A stretch of 64,000 nt of DNA from contig NZ_JBDKWG010000130.1 of NCBI RefSeq assembly GCF_040151475.1, positions 110,924 through 174,923 of the forward strand, given 5' to 3'. A model generated the notes under the pieces. The model searched no databases, was not told the DNA's origin, and was given only the letters and a program-made list of their open reading frames with translations. Shown here piece after piece: positions 44,861-54,097 of the stretch (positions are counted from its first letter, which is position 1; every line of letters begins with the position of its first letter). This DNA comes from CAXBNB01 sp040151475 (lineage in GTDB: Bacteria; Bacteroidota; Bacteroidia; Cytophagales; Cyclobacteriaceae). The translations under genes were made by a program, and so were the position numbers.

Positions 44861-47800
44861 TTTTCCATAAATTTATCCATTTTGGTTAATTCTCGCTGAA
44901 TAATTAACTTGCCAGCATTGAAATCTGACTCCAATTTTGGAAAATTTAATGTTATTTCCGACCTAATCTCAATATTTATTTTTGATTTCTCATAGTATTC
45001 CATCATTTTGGACAAATCAAATAATCCTACCATTGCAAAGTTTGGTTTTATTTTATGCGCAATGGAAGACACTTCATCCCAATTCTCTTCCTGTATAGAT
45101 TTCTTTATTTTTTGAAAGTCTTCATCAATAACCCTATTGAATACCTGAAACATTTTATATGCCCGTTCAATATTATCCTGATAGTAATTTCCTAAGTTTC
45201 CAAAATCTAATTCCGGGGAAAATTGAAAGTCATTAGTTTCCACGCTTTCAATCTTTTTAATAATTCTAAATTTTGACAAAGCATCCCCAAGGTCATCTTC
45301 AGTATATGGTTTAGTAAGGTGATAGTTCATTCCTGCCTGCATTGCTTTTTCTCGTTCATCTATCAAAGCTGAGGCAGTTAGTGCTATAATTGGAATTGCA
45401 CAGTTAGGATTTTGTATCATCGACCTCAGCCTAAGCGTTGTTTCATATCCATCCATCCCTGGCATACGAATGTCCATGAGTATCAGGTTGTATTTGTTTT
45501 TTTCTAACATCGTCAGAGCCTCAAATCCGTTATTTGCAATGTCATGGCGAATATTCCACTTATTAAGAATGCCTGATAAATAGTACTGATTGATCTCATT
45601 ATCCTCTACCACCAATATACTTCCAGTTTCCTTGAACTCATAGTGAACACTTTTTTCTATCGGTTTCAGCCTTGCTCCCCCCTTCAATTTCAAATTAAAA
45701 ATTATGGTCGTTCCTTCATTCACTTTACTTTCAGCTCTCACTTCACCACCATACATCGATACCAGCCTCTTTACTATATTCAACCCCAAACCTGTGCCAC
45801 CGTACTTAAGTTTTGTTTCATTATCTACTTGCTGAAAAATATCGAAAATCGAATCAAGTTTTTCTGGAGCAATACCAATACCTGTATCACTTACTCTAAA
45901 CTCAAAATTCGTGTATCCCCGGGAAGACCCAATTACTTTCCCATCTATAGTGATGGCTCCTTCTTCAGTAAATTTGGTAGCATTATTTAATAAATTTAAG
46001 AAAATTTGATTTATCGCAGTTGGATCTGCCATCGCTTTAAATTCATCAGAAGAAATCAGTTTGTTTTCATATTTGATATTTTTATCCCTGGTGTTGAATC
46101 CTGCAATTTGGATTAAGCCATTTACTACCTCCGAAATATTAATTTCCTTTTCCGTGAGCTCTAGCGTCCCACTTTCTATTTTAGAAATATCCAACACTCC
46201 GGAGATTAATCCCAGAAGAATATCAGAAGAGTACTTTATCTTATTCAGGTGGTTGAGTTGTTCGTTGGTAGGCTTGGTATCATATAGCAGGTTTGTGATT
46301 CCGATAATTGCATTCAGGGGATTTCTTATTTCATGACTCATATTGGCCAGGAACTGCTTTTCTGCCTCACGAGCTCTTTCTGTCTGAAGTTTGGATAGCT
46401 TCAAATCCTCCTCCAGCTTCTTTCTGGAATCGATATTATAATGAATGCCAATGGTTCCGGCGATTTTGCCATTCTGATCATAAAATGGTGCGCCACTGAT
46501 CAATACCCAGATCAGCTCTCCATTTTTCTTTCTCATTTGAACCTCATAGATACTTTGTTCGCCTTTAAGTCGGAGAGCATCTTGTTGATCCATGAATTTC
46601 ATGTACTTGTCCAAAAAAAACACCTTACGTGCATCTTTGCCTATCAGTTCCTTTTCATCATAGCCTGTCATTCTGCAAAACCACTCGTAAGCTTTGAGTA
46701 TTCTATGCTCCAAATCAACTTCAAGAAGGCCAAGCTCCATATTTTCAATAATACCTCTATATTTCTCTTCAGAAGCCTGAACTTTCTTTTGGTATGCTCT
46801 ACTACTAGTTACATCGGTTACTTGCCACATTTGGCCAACAAACTCATCTTTCGAATAAATTGGAATAAAATCACAATCCAAAATGGTACCATCAACCATT
46901 TCCAACTCATACTTTGATACATTTTCATTATGCTTTCTACAGTGGTCAACAATATCTATAAAGCCCTGTGGATTCTTAAAAAGATGTTTCACCAGATTAG
47001 CTGACTCTCGTTGGTCTTTCCCAAAAATCTCACTATTTGGAATATTGAATTTAAATGTCTTTCTAAAAGCATCATTGATAAGTACTATTTTGCCATATTC
47101 ATCATTGAGTAATAAGCCTGAATGTAAATTATGGATAAGACTATTTGTAATTTCAGTGCGTTTTTCAATTCTCGACTCCAGGTTCAGGTTTATCTGTTCT
47201 GTGAGTGAATTTTTAAAAATCACAGATATAAGGCTGGAAATCGTTGTAATCGTTTTGAGATGATTCCTGTTAAAGAAATCCCTTTGACTATGTCCGGTTT
47301 CTATTATTCCAATTACTGATTCTTCAAACTTAATGGGTACGGCCAGTTCCGATAGGCGAATGTCATCTCGATGCTTGGTAATGTATGGATTATACGTAGA
47401 AGTATCACTTAAAATTTCAGCTAAACCTGTTTTAGCTACATTACCCACAATACCATCACCAACCTTTATTTTTTCATTTAAGTCATTTCCTTTAGAACCA
47501 AAGGCGGATATCTGATAGCAATAACCATCTGCTACCTTATAGATAGTACAATCTTCTAAATCATACTTTGAAATTAACTTTTCTGTTATAATAGAAGCTA
47601 TTTCCTGTAAATTGCTTTTACCTACTAAATATCCTGAAAAATCATTTATGGCCTGTATAAATTGTTTGTTTCGCTCAAGCTGATTTTCCAATTGCTTATT
47701 CACTAACTCAAGCGTTTGATTAGAACTATAGAGTTGCAAAGACTTGGATTCTAAAATTTTTTCAGCATTTTTCCTCGCTTTCCGCTCTCTTTCTATGCGT

Positions 47801-47865
47801 CTTTCAAGCTGATTAATTTTATCTTTAAGAAGTTTTATTGATGGTGAATCTGACGACTTCTCCAT
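44857..47865 (-). CDS. Hybrid sensor histidine kinase (GAF-PAS-PAS-HisKA-HATPase-REC-HPt)
   Basis: The 1002 residues comprise an N-terminal coiled coil (1-75), a GAF domain (about 80-225), two PAS domains (about 240-355 and 370-490), HisKA with LANMSHEIRNPLNAIIG (phospho-His), HATPase blocks (NQIFLNLLNNATKF, DTGIGI, GTGLGL), a receiver domain (ILVVEDNEINQYYLSGIL; LILMDIRMPGMDGYETT) and a C-terminal HPt (AHKIKPNFAMVG). There is no membrane segment, so it is a cytoplasmic phosphorelay kinase. The first codons overlap the end of the H-NOX gene by 41 nt. H-NOX proteins in this setting inhibit or tune their kinase on binding NO. Confidence 0.95.
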   Translation of the reverse strand: MEKSSDSPSIKLLKDKINQLERRIERERKARKNAEKILESKSLQLYSSNQTLELVNKQLENQLERNKQFIQAINDFSGYLVGKSNLQEIASIITEKLISKYDLEDCTIYKVADGYCYQISAFGSKGNDLNEKIKVGDGIVGNVAKTGLAEILSDTSTYNPYITKHRDDIRLSELAVPIKFEESVIGIIETGHSQRDFFNRNHLKTITTISSLISVIFKNSLTEQINLNLESRIEKRTEITNSLIHNLHSGLLLNDEYGKIVLINDAFRKTFKFNIPNSEIFGKDQRESANLVKHLFKNPQGFIDIVDHCRKHNENVSKYELEMVDGTILDCDFIPIYSKDEFVGQMWQVTDVTSSRAYQKKVQASEEKYRGIIENMELGLLEVDLEHRILKAYEWFCRMTGYDEKELIGKDARKVFFLDKYMKFMDQQDALRLKGEQSIYEVQMRKKNGELIWVLISGAPFYDQNGKIAGTIGIHYNIDSRKKLEEDLKLSKLQTERAREAEKQFLANMSHEIRNPLNAIIGITNLLYDTKPTNEQLNHLNKIKYSSDILLGLISGVLDISKIESGTLELTEKEINISEVVNGLIQIAGFNTRDKNIKYENKLISSDEFKAMADPTAINQIFLNLLNNATKFTEEGAITIDGKVIGSSRGYTNFEFRVSDTGIGIAPEKLDSIFDIFQQVDNETKLKYGGTGLGLNIVKRLVSMYGGEVRAESKVNEGTTIIFNLKLKGGARLKPIEKSVHYEFKETGSILVVEDNEINQYYLSGILNKWNIRHDIANNGFEALTMLEKNKYNLILMDIRMPGMDGYETTLRLRSMIQNPNCAIPIIALTASALIDEREKAMQAGMNYHLTKPYTEDDLGDALSKFRIIKKIESVETNDFQFSPELDFGNLGNYYQDNIERAYKMFQVFNRVIDEDFQKIKKSIQEENWDEVSSIAHKIKPNFAMVGLFDLSKMMEYYEKSKINIEIRSEITLNFPKLESDFNAGKLIIQRELTKMDKFMEK

Positions 47866-48367
47866 TTTGATCTAATTGCTTTGTTCGAACTGTTCCTTTT
47901 TCATTAAAATGACTCATGCTAGCTTCAATAAGCCCCTCGGCAAAGTCACTCATTTTTCTTGATGACCGATAAATCATTACCAATACGTTCTCTTCCATTT
48001 TTTCTATCTCAAATCTGGGTAATTCCGCATCAGGATAAAGCTTCAATACCTCAGGATGAATTTTATCATCTAATGTTGATAAAATATCAAAAGAAGATTT
48101 TGCAGCAGTAAAAAACTGAGGATACGCCTTGGTGAATACGCCAAATAAATGCCATCCAAATTTTTGGAGAATATAGTCCGAGTCTTTTCCAGTAAGTTCA
48201 CTTGTTTTGGTCAGAAGCTGGACTAATTCACTAAACTCGTAAGAACCAATAGAGGTATAAGAGCCCCCTGATGGCAGATCACATGAAGTAATAAGCCGAT
48301 CAACTAAGTCATACCCGAAATTGTCCTCGACAAAATCCAAATATTCTGTAAATACTATACCTTTCAT
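47825..48367 (-). CDS. Haem nitric oxide/oxygen-binding (H-NOX) protein
   Basis: The 180-residue stand-alone H-NOX begins MKGIVFTEYLDFVEDNFGYD. The proximal haem ligand fits His104 in LDDKIHPEVLKLYPDAELPR and the YxSxR haem-propionate motif is YRSSR (133-137). It is a cytoplasmic gas sensor, normally for NO. A distal H-bonding Tyr cannot be placed from sequence alone, so ligand selectivity is undetermined. It overlaps the hybrid kinase gene by 41 nt, tying their translation together. Confidence 0.94.
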   Translation of the reverse strand: MKGIVFTEYLDFVEDNFGYDLVDRLITSCDLPSGGSYTSIGSYEFSELVQLLTKTSELTGKDSDYILQKFGWHLFGVFTKAYPQFFTAAKSSFDILSTLDDKIHPEVLKLYPDAELPRFEIEKMEENVLVMIYRSSRKMSDFAEGLIEASMSHFNEKGTVRTKQLDQNGEVVRFTINKTS

Positions 48368-48457
48368 TCGATATTAAATATATTGAACAAAGAAATGTAT
48401 TCATATATTTTTCGATTTTTGGTAAGAATCTGTAGATTTTTGGAATTAAGATCAATT

Positions 48458-49330
48458 TTAATTTGATTGACTCAAAGCCTGCTTATACTTTGAAGGAGTA
48501 TATCCGGTCTGTTTTTTAAACTTCCTATTGAAATGAGATAGATTGCTAAACCCTGATTTATAACAAATATCAACTATACTCATATCTTTATCCAAAAGCA
48601 TTCTGCAAGCTTTCCCTATTCGTATTTCATTCAAAAAATTGACATAGGTCTTTCGGGTTCGTTGCTTGAAAAACCTGCAAAATGCAGCTGGAGTCAAATT
48701 AGCAATATCTGATATTTCATCAAGGGATATATGCCGATAATATTTTTCCATTGTAAACTGAATTACATCATTCAATCTTTTCCCTTCATGCTCATCCACA
48801 TTATGGTCACCAACTTCAGTAGATAAATACTCTAATGAATCCGCAGCACAGATAATTTGAAATACATCCAATAATCGAATAATCTTCTCCATATTTCTGG
48901 CTGATGCCAGGTCATGAAGTTTTGATATTAAAATTGTCTTGACCTCACCATGTACTTTTATTCCTTTTCGAGCCCTGTTAAAAAGATCATCTAAATCTTT
49001 CGCTTCCGGCATTTTAAAAAAAACATCTCCAAATGAATTCTGATCGAAGAACACATAGATCACTTCAGCTTTCAAATCGGAATTTATATCAAAATATGTA
49101 TCATCGTTTTTAAATACATGCGGCACATCGGATCCGATCACAAATATATCATTGGGCTTGAAATCGCCTATATACCCACCGATAAATGCAGTACCTGTAC
49201 CCTGCAAAATAAGAGTGATTTGTAATTCGGGATGTTGATGCAATGGATTATACAGATGATTGCTTACATTATGCTCCACCACAAATGACTCATCAGAACT
49301 CTTTGGCAGTTTGAACGGTAGTATTTTCAT
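48458..49330 (-). CDS. AraC-family transcriptional regulator
   Basis: The 290 residues hold an N-terminal cupin-like sensing domain (PLHQHPELQITLILQGTGTA; GDFKPNDIFVIGSDVPHVF) and a C-terminal double helix-turn-helix (DEISDIANLTPAAFCRFFKQ; RTRKTYVNFLNEIRIGKACR; ICYKSGFSNLSHFNRKFKKQ) ending TPSKYKQAL. Cupin-AraC members usually sense sugars. It is 91 nt upstream of the H-NOX gene and divergent from the metal-efflux island. Confidence 0.95.
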   Translation of the reverse strand: MKILPFKLPKSSDESFVVEHNVSNHLYNPLHQHPELQITLILQGTGTAFIGGYIGDFKPNDIFVIGSDVPHVFKNDDTYFDINSDLKAEVIYVFFDQNSFGDVFFKMPEAKDLDDLFNRARKGIKVHGEVKTILISKLHDLASARNMEKIIRLLDVFQIICAADSLEYLSTEVGDHNVDEHEGKRLNDVIQFTMEKYYRHISLDEISDIANLTPAAFCRFFKQRTRKTYVNFLNEIRIGKACRMLLDKDMSIVDICYKSGFSNLSHFNRKFKKQTGYTPSKYKQALSQSN

Positions 49331-49445
49331 TAGTTCAATATACTAATACCATTTATACATTAAAAATCTATTTCCGTAAAACATCCTTGCAAAAATTGCA
49401 TAGGTTTCAGATAATATGCATGCATACTAAATTACCCTTCCCTCT

Positions 49446-49453
49446 TAAATTTG
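49446..49453 (+). promoter_or_regulatory. Candidate -7 box upstream of the metal island
   Basis: TAAATTTG matches TAnnTTTG, 155 nt before the GTG of the HYC_CC_PP gene. No -33 TTG is at the right distance. If correct the leader is about 150 nt. Confidence 0.35.
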
Positions 49454-49608
49454 CAACACTATTGATTGAAAATAGTCGATTCTACTTTTTTTTAAAAGTA
49501 CATTGACCCAAACGATGCGACAGATTAATTTCTGTTGCATCTCTTTTACAACTTCTACTCATTGGATCAATGTGATTTCTTTATACTGAAAATTATACAA
49601 CAGTTTGA

Positions 49609-50046
49609 GTGAATTCTGTAAATCCTTTTAATCAAAATAGCGTATCATTGCATAAGCATTTTGCATCAGTGAAGTCAATTCTAAACATATCGCTAAGCCT
49701 CATCCTTTTGATGAGCACCATTGGGATCACAATTTCCAAACATTATTGTGGTGACTTGCTGATAACTAAATCTGTTATACTAAAAGCAAATCCTTGCTGC
49801 GATTCCGGACAAATGCCTGAAGGATGCTGCCACGACAAATCAGACAGTTTCTCTATTGAAGATGATTTTCAACTTACTCAGATTACTTACAATCAGGATT
49901 TAACAGTTGGTCTTTTAACATTCAATGATTTCTTTCATCTGAAATTTGACCAAAACATTATAGAACCAGATTCATCTCTTGCCGAATCACCCCCTCCTAT
50001 CCCTGAAACTCCCATCTATATTCAGGTTCAATCTTTTCTTATTTAA
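49609..50046 (+). CDS. HYC_CC_PP family protein
   Basis: The 145-residue protein has a hydrophobic leader (SLSLILLMSTIGITISK) followed by HYCGDLL, ANPCCDSG, GCCHDKS and a PP-containing tail (ESPPPIPETPIYI), which give the family its name. Such proteins are found in Bacteroidota beside CusA-type efflux genes and are probably secreted metal-binding accessories. The start is GTG 49609 or an in-frame TTG/GTG further down (49648, 49669). It precedes cusA by 139 nt. Confidence 0.85.
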   Translation: MNSVNPFNQNSVSLHKHFASVKSILNISLSLILLMSTIGITISKHYCGDLLITKSVILKANPCCDSGQMPEGCCHDKSDSFSIEDDFQLTQITYNQDLTVGLLTFNDFFHLKFDQNIIEPDSSLAESPPPIPETPIYIQVQSFLI

Positions 50047-50185
50047 ATAAGTATTCCTTCTGCAGAACGTTTTTTCCGCAGAACCCTGTAGTTATAGCTT
50101 CTGGGATGATCAATTATTCCATTGTTATTCCGGCTTCCAGATGAACAGCTCACAATAGCCACATTGCATACTTATTTACTTAAAA

Positions 50186-53100
50186 ATGCTAAACATTATA
50201 ATCAAATACTTTCTGGAGAATCGTCTCGTTACGGTGCTCATTCTGGTCACGCTGGTGGTCTGGGGAATAGCAACCTCTCCATTCAACCTGTCTGTCGACA
50301 AAGCAGGTTGGAATACAGGATTCCTTCCTAAGGATCCTGTTCCTGTAGATGCTATCCCTGATATTGGGGAAAATCAGCAAATCGTATTTACACAGTGGAC
50401 AGGACGCTCACCGCAAGACATTGAAGATCAGATTTCTTACCCGATGACGACCTATTTACTAGGCATTCCAGGTGTAAAATCGATCCGTAGCTCATCTATT
50501 TTTGGATTTTCCATGATCAACATCATCTTCGATGAGGAAACTGAGTTCTATTGGTCAAGATCACGTATCCTCGAAAAGCTGAATTCCATCCCATCCGACC
50601 TTTTACCTGATGATGTTCAACCTACACTGGGCCCTGATGCTACGGCACTTGGCCAGGTATTCTGGTACACCATTGAGGGAAGAGATAAAGATGGAAATGT
50701 CACAGGAGGTTGGGATTTGCATGAAATACGAACTGTACAGGATTTTTATGTAAAGTATGGACTGAATGCAGTAGCAGGTGTTTCTGAAGTAGCTTCCATT
50801 GGTGGTTTTGTGCAGGAATACCAAATAGACGTAAATCCGGATGCGCTGAAAGCATACAATATCCCCCTGCTTTCGGTCATGCAGGCTGTACGACAATCCA
50901 ACCGAGATGTAGGAGCAAAAACGATTGAGATAAATCAGGCCGAATATCTTGTTCGGGGATTAGGTTACATCAAAAATGTAGAAGACATTGAAAAATCGGT
51001 CGTTTCCGTGCAAGATAATGTACCCATTCTCATCAAAGATGTGGCTGTTGTGTCGTTAGGGCCAGCTACACGCCGAGGTGTACTGGACAAAGAAGGTGCC
51101 GAAGTTGTAGGTGGAGTAGTAGTGGCCAGATATGGTTCCAATCCACTTTCGGTCATCAATAAGGTGAAAGAAAAGATCAATCAAATAGCACCTGGTCTTC
51201 CAAAGAAAACTTTAGCCGATGGAACTGAAAGCCAATTAACGATTGTGCCGTTTTACGACCGATCACAGTTGATCCACGAAACTATCGGCACGTTAGAGAC
51301 AGCCCTTTCACATGAAGTACTGATTAGTATCATAGTGGTATTAGTGTTATTGTTTAACCTACGAGCTTCCATTATTATCTCTGGTTTGCTTCCTGTTGGT
51401 GTATTGATGACATTCATCGTCATGCGATATACCGGAGTAGATGCCAATGTGGTAGCACTTTCAGGAATTGCCATAGCCATCGGTGTAATGGTAGATGTGG
51501 GAATCGTTTTTGTTGAAAATATCATTCGCCATCTGGAAATTCCGGAGAATGAAGGTGTGAAAGGCAAAGACCTTTTGAAAGTCATCTTTGATGCCACCAA
51601 AGAAGTGGCCTCCGCAATTACAACAGCACTGGCAACAACAGTAGTAAGCTTTATTCCTGTTTTTGCTATGGAATCTGCTGAGGGGAAACTGTTTAAACCA
51701 TTGGCATTTACTAAGACCTATGCATTGCTTGGCTCATTCATCCTTGGATTGGTGGTCTTGCCCACACTGGCTTATTTCATTTTCGGCATCAACTACAACA
51801 AGAAAAGGGTTCGAAATATCTGGAACATTACCTTTATTTCAGGGGGAGTAATTATTGCAACTTATGCCCAAATGTGGTTACCACTAGTGATTTGTTCTGT
51901 CGGGATCAATAACATGTTTGAAGACCGATGGGATGAGAAATTCAAGAAACTTCCGAATTACATCAACATCATTTTGGCGTTATTCATTGCCAGTTTTTTC
52001 CTCGCTGAGGAGTGGATGCCATTGGGCGTGCAAACATCCCTTTTCGTTAATTACTTATTTGTTTTAGTGCTCATTGGAATCATATTAGGTACACTGCTCT
52101 CTGTCGTTCACTTTTATGAATCTATCCTGAAATGGTGTTTGGTCAATAAAGGCATCTTCCTGCTTTTACCATTATTCACTGTACTATTGGGTGTTGTCAT
52201 TTGGCTTGGTTTTAATCAAACATTCGGTTTCCTGGGAAGTTCGGTTACAGAAAGTACGGCTGGAAAATCATTGACAAAAACATTTCCGGGAATCGGATCA
52301 GAGTTTATGCCTTCACTCAATGAAGGAAGCTACTTACTAATGCCTACCTCCATGCCACACGCCGGAGTAGAGCAAAGCAGACACACTCTTGGACAGTTGG
52401 ATATGCTTGTCGCTCAAATCCCTGAAGTAGATATGGTAGTGGGAAAACTGGGACGGGTAGAATCAGCACTTGATCCTGCACCTGTTTCTATGTATGAGAA
52501 TGTGATCAACTATAAGCCGGAGTTTAAGGTGGACGATTATGGGAAAAGGCTCAGGTTTAAGACAGATAGGGATGGGAATTTTCTTTTGGAAGGAAGTCAG
52601 GAGTTGGAAAGTGGAAACAAGAAGTTAGAAGATAAAAATCTGAGGCTAGACAGAAACAAGGAATGGTATTTTAATGGAAATGACACGGTCTTTCTAACTT
52701 ATAACACCCAGCTTTTATCTTCTCTTGAGAACCAACTAATTAGAGATTCAGGTGGTCAATTCTACAGGAATTGGAGGGCACATATCAAATCCCCCGATGA
52801 CATCTGGAACGAGATTGTAAAAGTGACTAAAATTCCCGGGGTTACTTCAGCACCTAAGCTTCAGCCAATTGAAACCCGATTGGTGATGCTGCAAACCGGG
52901 ATGCGGGCACCTATGGGAATAAAAGTATATGGGCCTGACCTGAAAACGATTCAAGATTTCGGTTTTCAATTAGAGAACATTTTAAAAGAAGTTTCTTCTG
53001 TAAAAACAGAGGCTGTATTTGCAGACCGAATTGTAGGTAAGCCTTACCTGCATCTCAATATTAACCGGGATGAAATTGCACGGTATGGGCTAAGTGTAGA

Positions 53101-54097
53101 GGATGTTCAGCAGACCATTGAAACCGCAATTGGGGGAATAAAAATCACCTCAACAGTCGAAGGGCGTGAACGCTTTCCGGTTCGGGTGAGGTATCCAAGG
53201 GAATTGCGTGACGATCCTGAGGCACTGGGCAATATATTGATACCCACTCCAACGGGAACACAAATTCCTTTAAAACAGGTAATAGATTTAGAATACGTTA
53301 GGGGGCCACAGATAATCCGAAGCGAGGAAACCTTCCTTGTGGGTTATGTACTCTTTGATAAGCGAGATGGGTTTGCGGAGGTTGATGTGGTCAACGCATC
53401 TCAGCAAGCGATCAAAGACAAAATAAATTCAGGTAAATTAATAGTACCTAAAGGTATCAGCTACAAATTTTCAGGAACTTATGAAAATCAGGTAAGAGCC
53501 ATCAAACGACTTTCGATAGTAATCCCCATTAGTTTGTTGGTGATCTTCTTGCTGCTCTATTTCCAGTTCAAAACAGTCATTGCATCCTCCATTCACTTCT
53601 CTGGAGTGTTCGTCGCATTTGCAGGTGGATTCATCATGCTTTGGCTGTATGGACAAGATTGGTTCCTGAATTTCTCCATATCGGAGATGAACATAAGAGA
53701 TTTGTTCCAAATGAATCCCATCAACCTGAGTGTGGCGGTTTGGGTTGGTTTCATCGCACTGTTTGGCATTGCCACAGATGATGGCGTGATCATGGGAACG
53801 TACATTCATCAGGTATTCGAAGAGCGGAAACCAAAAACAGTTGCAGAGGTTCGTTCAGCGGTGTTGGAAGCAGGCAAAAAGCGGGTACGTCCTGCAATGA
53901 TGACAGCAGCTGTCGCCATTATCGCCTTACTGCCAGTGCTTTCCTCTACAGGTAAGGGTTCAGATATTATGGTACCGATGGCCATCCCAACCTTCGGAGG
54001 TATGGCCATCCAGATCATGACCATGTTCGTAGTTCCGGTTCTTCAGGCCTTCTGGAGAGAAACGGTAATTAACAACCAAAACAAGAAATCGAAATGA
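50186..54097 (+). CDS. cusA: CusA/CzcA-family heavy-metal RND efflux pump
   Basis: The 1303-residue inner-membrane pump starts MLNIIIKYFLENRLVTVLIL and has the RND blocks VPVDAIPDIGENQQIVFTQW, WTGRSPQDIEDQISYPMTTY, GIAIAIGVMVDVGIVFVENI (transmembrane 4 charged relay) and, in the second half, SIVIPISLLVIFLLLYFQFK and GIATDDGVIMGTYIHQVFEE. CusA/CzcA members are usually near 1040 residues; the extra length includes additional helices after the fourth membrane block and a 130-residue insertion in the second periplasmic domain. It would drive Cu/Ag or Zn/Co/Cd export with CusB and CusC. The stop overlaps the TolC-like start by 4 nt. Confidence 0.96.
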   Translation: MLNIIIKYFLENRLVTVLILVTLVVWGIATSPFNLSVDKAGWNTGFLPKDPVPVDAIPDIGENQQIVFTQWTGRSPQDIEDQISYPMTTYLLGIPGVKSIRSSSIFGFSMINIIFDEETEFYWSRSRILEKLNSIPSDLLPDDVQPTLGPDATALGQVFWYTIEGRDKDGNVTGGWDLHEIRTVQDFYVKYGLNAVAGVSEVASIGGFVQEYQIDVNPDALKAYNIPLLSVMQAVRQSNRDVGAKTIEINQAEYLVRGLGYIKNVEDIEKSVVSVQDNVPILIKDVAVVSLGPATRRGVLDKEGAEVVGGVVVARYGSNPLSVINKVKEKINQIAPGLPKKTLADGTESQLTIVPFYDRSQLIHETIGTLETALSHEVLISIIVVLVLLFNLRASIIISGLLPVGVLMTFIVMRYTGVDANVVALSGIAIAIGVMVDVGIVFVENIIRHLEIPENEGVKGKDLLKVIFDATKEVASAITTALATTVVSFIPVFAMESAEGKLFKPLAFTKTYALLGSFILGLVVLPTLAYFIFGINYNKKRVRNIWNITFISGGVIIATYAQMWLPLVICSVGINNMFEDRWDEKFKKLPNYINIILALFIASFFLAEEWMPLGVQTSLFVNYLFVLVLIGIILGTLLSVVHFYESILKWCLVNKGIFLLLPLFTVLLGVVIWLGFNQTFGFLGSSVTESTAGKSLTKTFPGIGSEFMPSLNEGSYLLMPTSMPHAGVEQSRHTLGQLDMLVAQIPEVDMVVGKLGRVESALDPAPVSMYENVINYKPEFKVDDYGKRLRFKTDRDGNFLLEGSQELESGNKKLEDKNLRLDRNKEWYFNGNDTVFLTYNTQLLSSLENQLIRDSGGQFYRNWRAHIKSPDDIWNEIVKVTKIPGVTSAPKLQPIETRLVMLQTGMRAPMGIKVYGPDLKTIQDFGFQLENILKEVSSVKTEAVFADRIVGKPYLHLNINRDEIARYGLSVEDVQQTIETAIGGIKITSTVEGRERFPVRVRYPRELRDDPEALGNILIPTPTGTQIPLKQVIDLEYVRGPQIIRSEETFLVGYVLFDKRDGFAEVDVVNASQQAIKDKINSGKLIVPKGISYKFSGTYENQVRAIKRLSIVIPISLLVIFLLLYFQFKTVIASSIHFSGVFVAFAGGFIMLWLYGQDWFLNFSISEMNIRDLFQMNPINLSVAVWVGFIALFGIATDDGVIMGTYIHQVFEERKPKTVAEVRSAVLEAGKKRVRPAMMTAAVAIIALLPVLSSTGKGSDIMVPMAIPTFGGMAIQIMTMFVVPVLQAFWRETVINNQNKKSK
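52592..52631 (+). repeat. Low-complexity repeat-like segment inside cusA
   Basis: The 40-nt stretch repeats units of the type GGAAGT / GAGTTGGAAAGT / GAAGTTAGAAG and encodes Glu/Ser/Lys/Leu-rich sequence (LEGSQELESGNKKLEDKN) in the enlarged periplasmic loop. It is similar to intergenic GAAGTTGGAAG-type tandem repeats known in this phylum and stays in frame. Confidence 0.4.
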
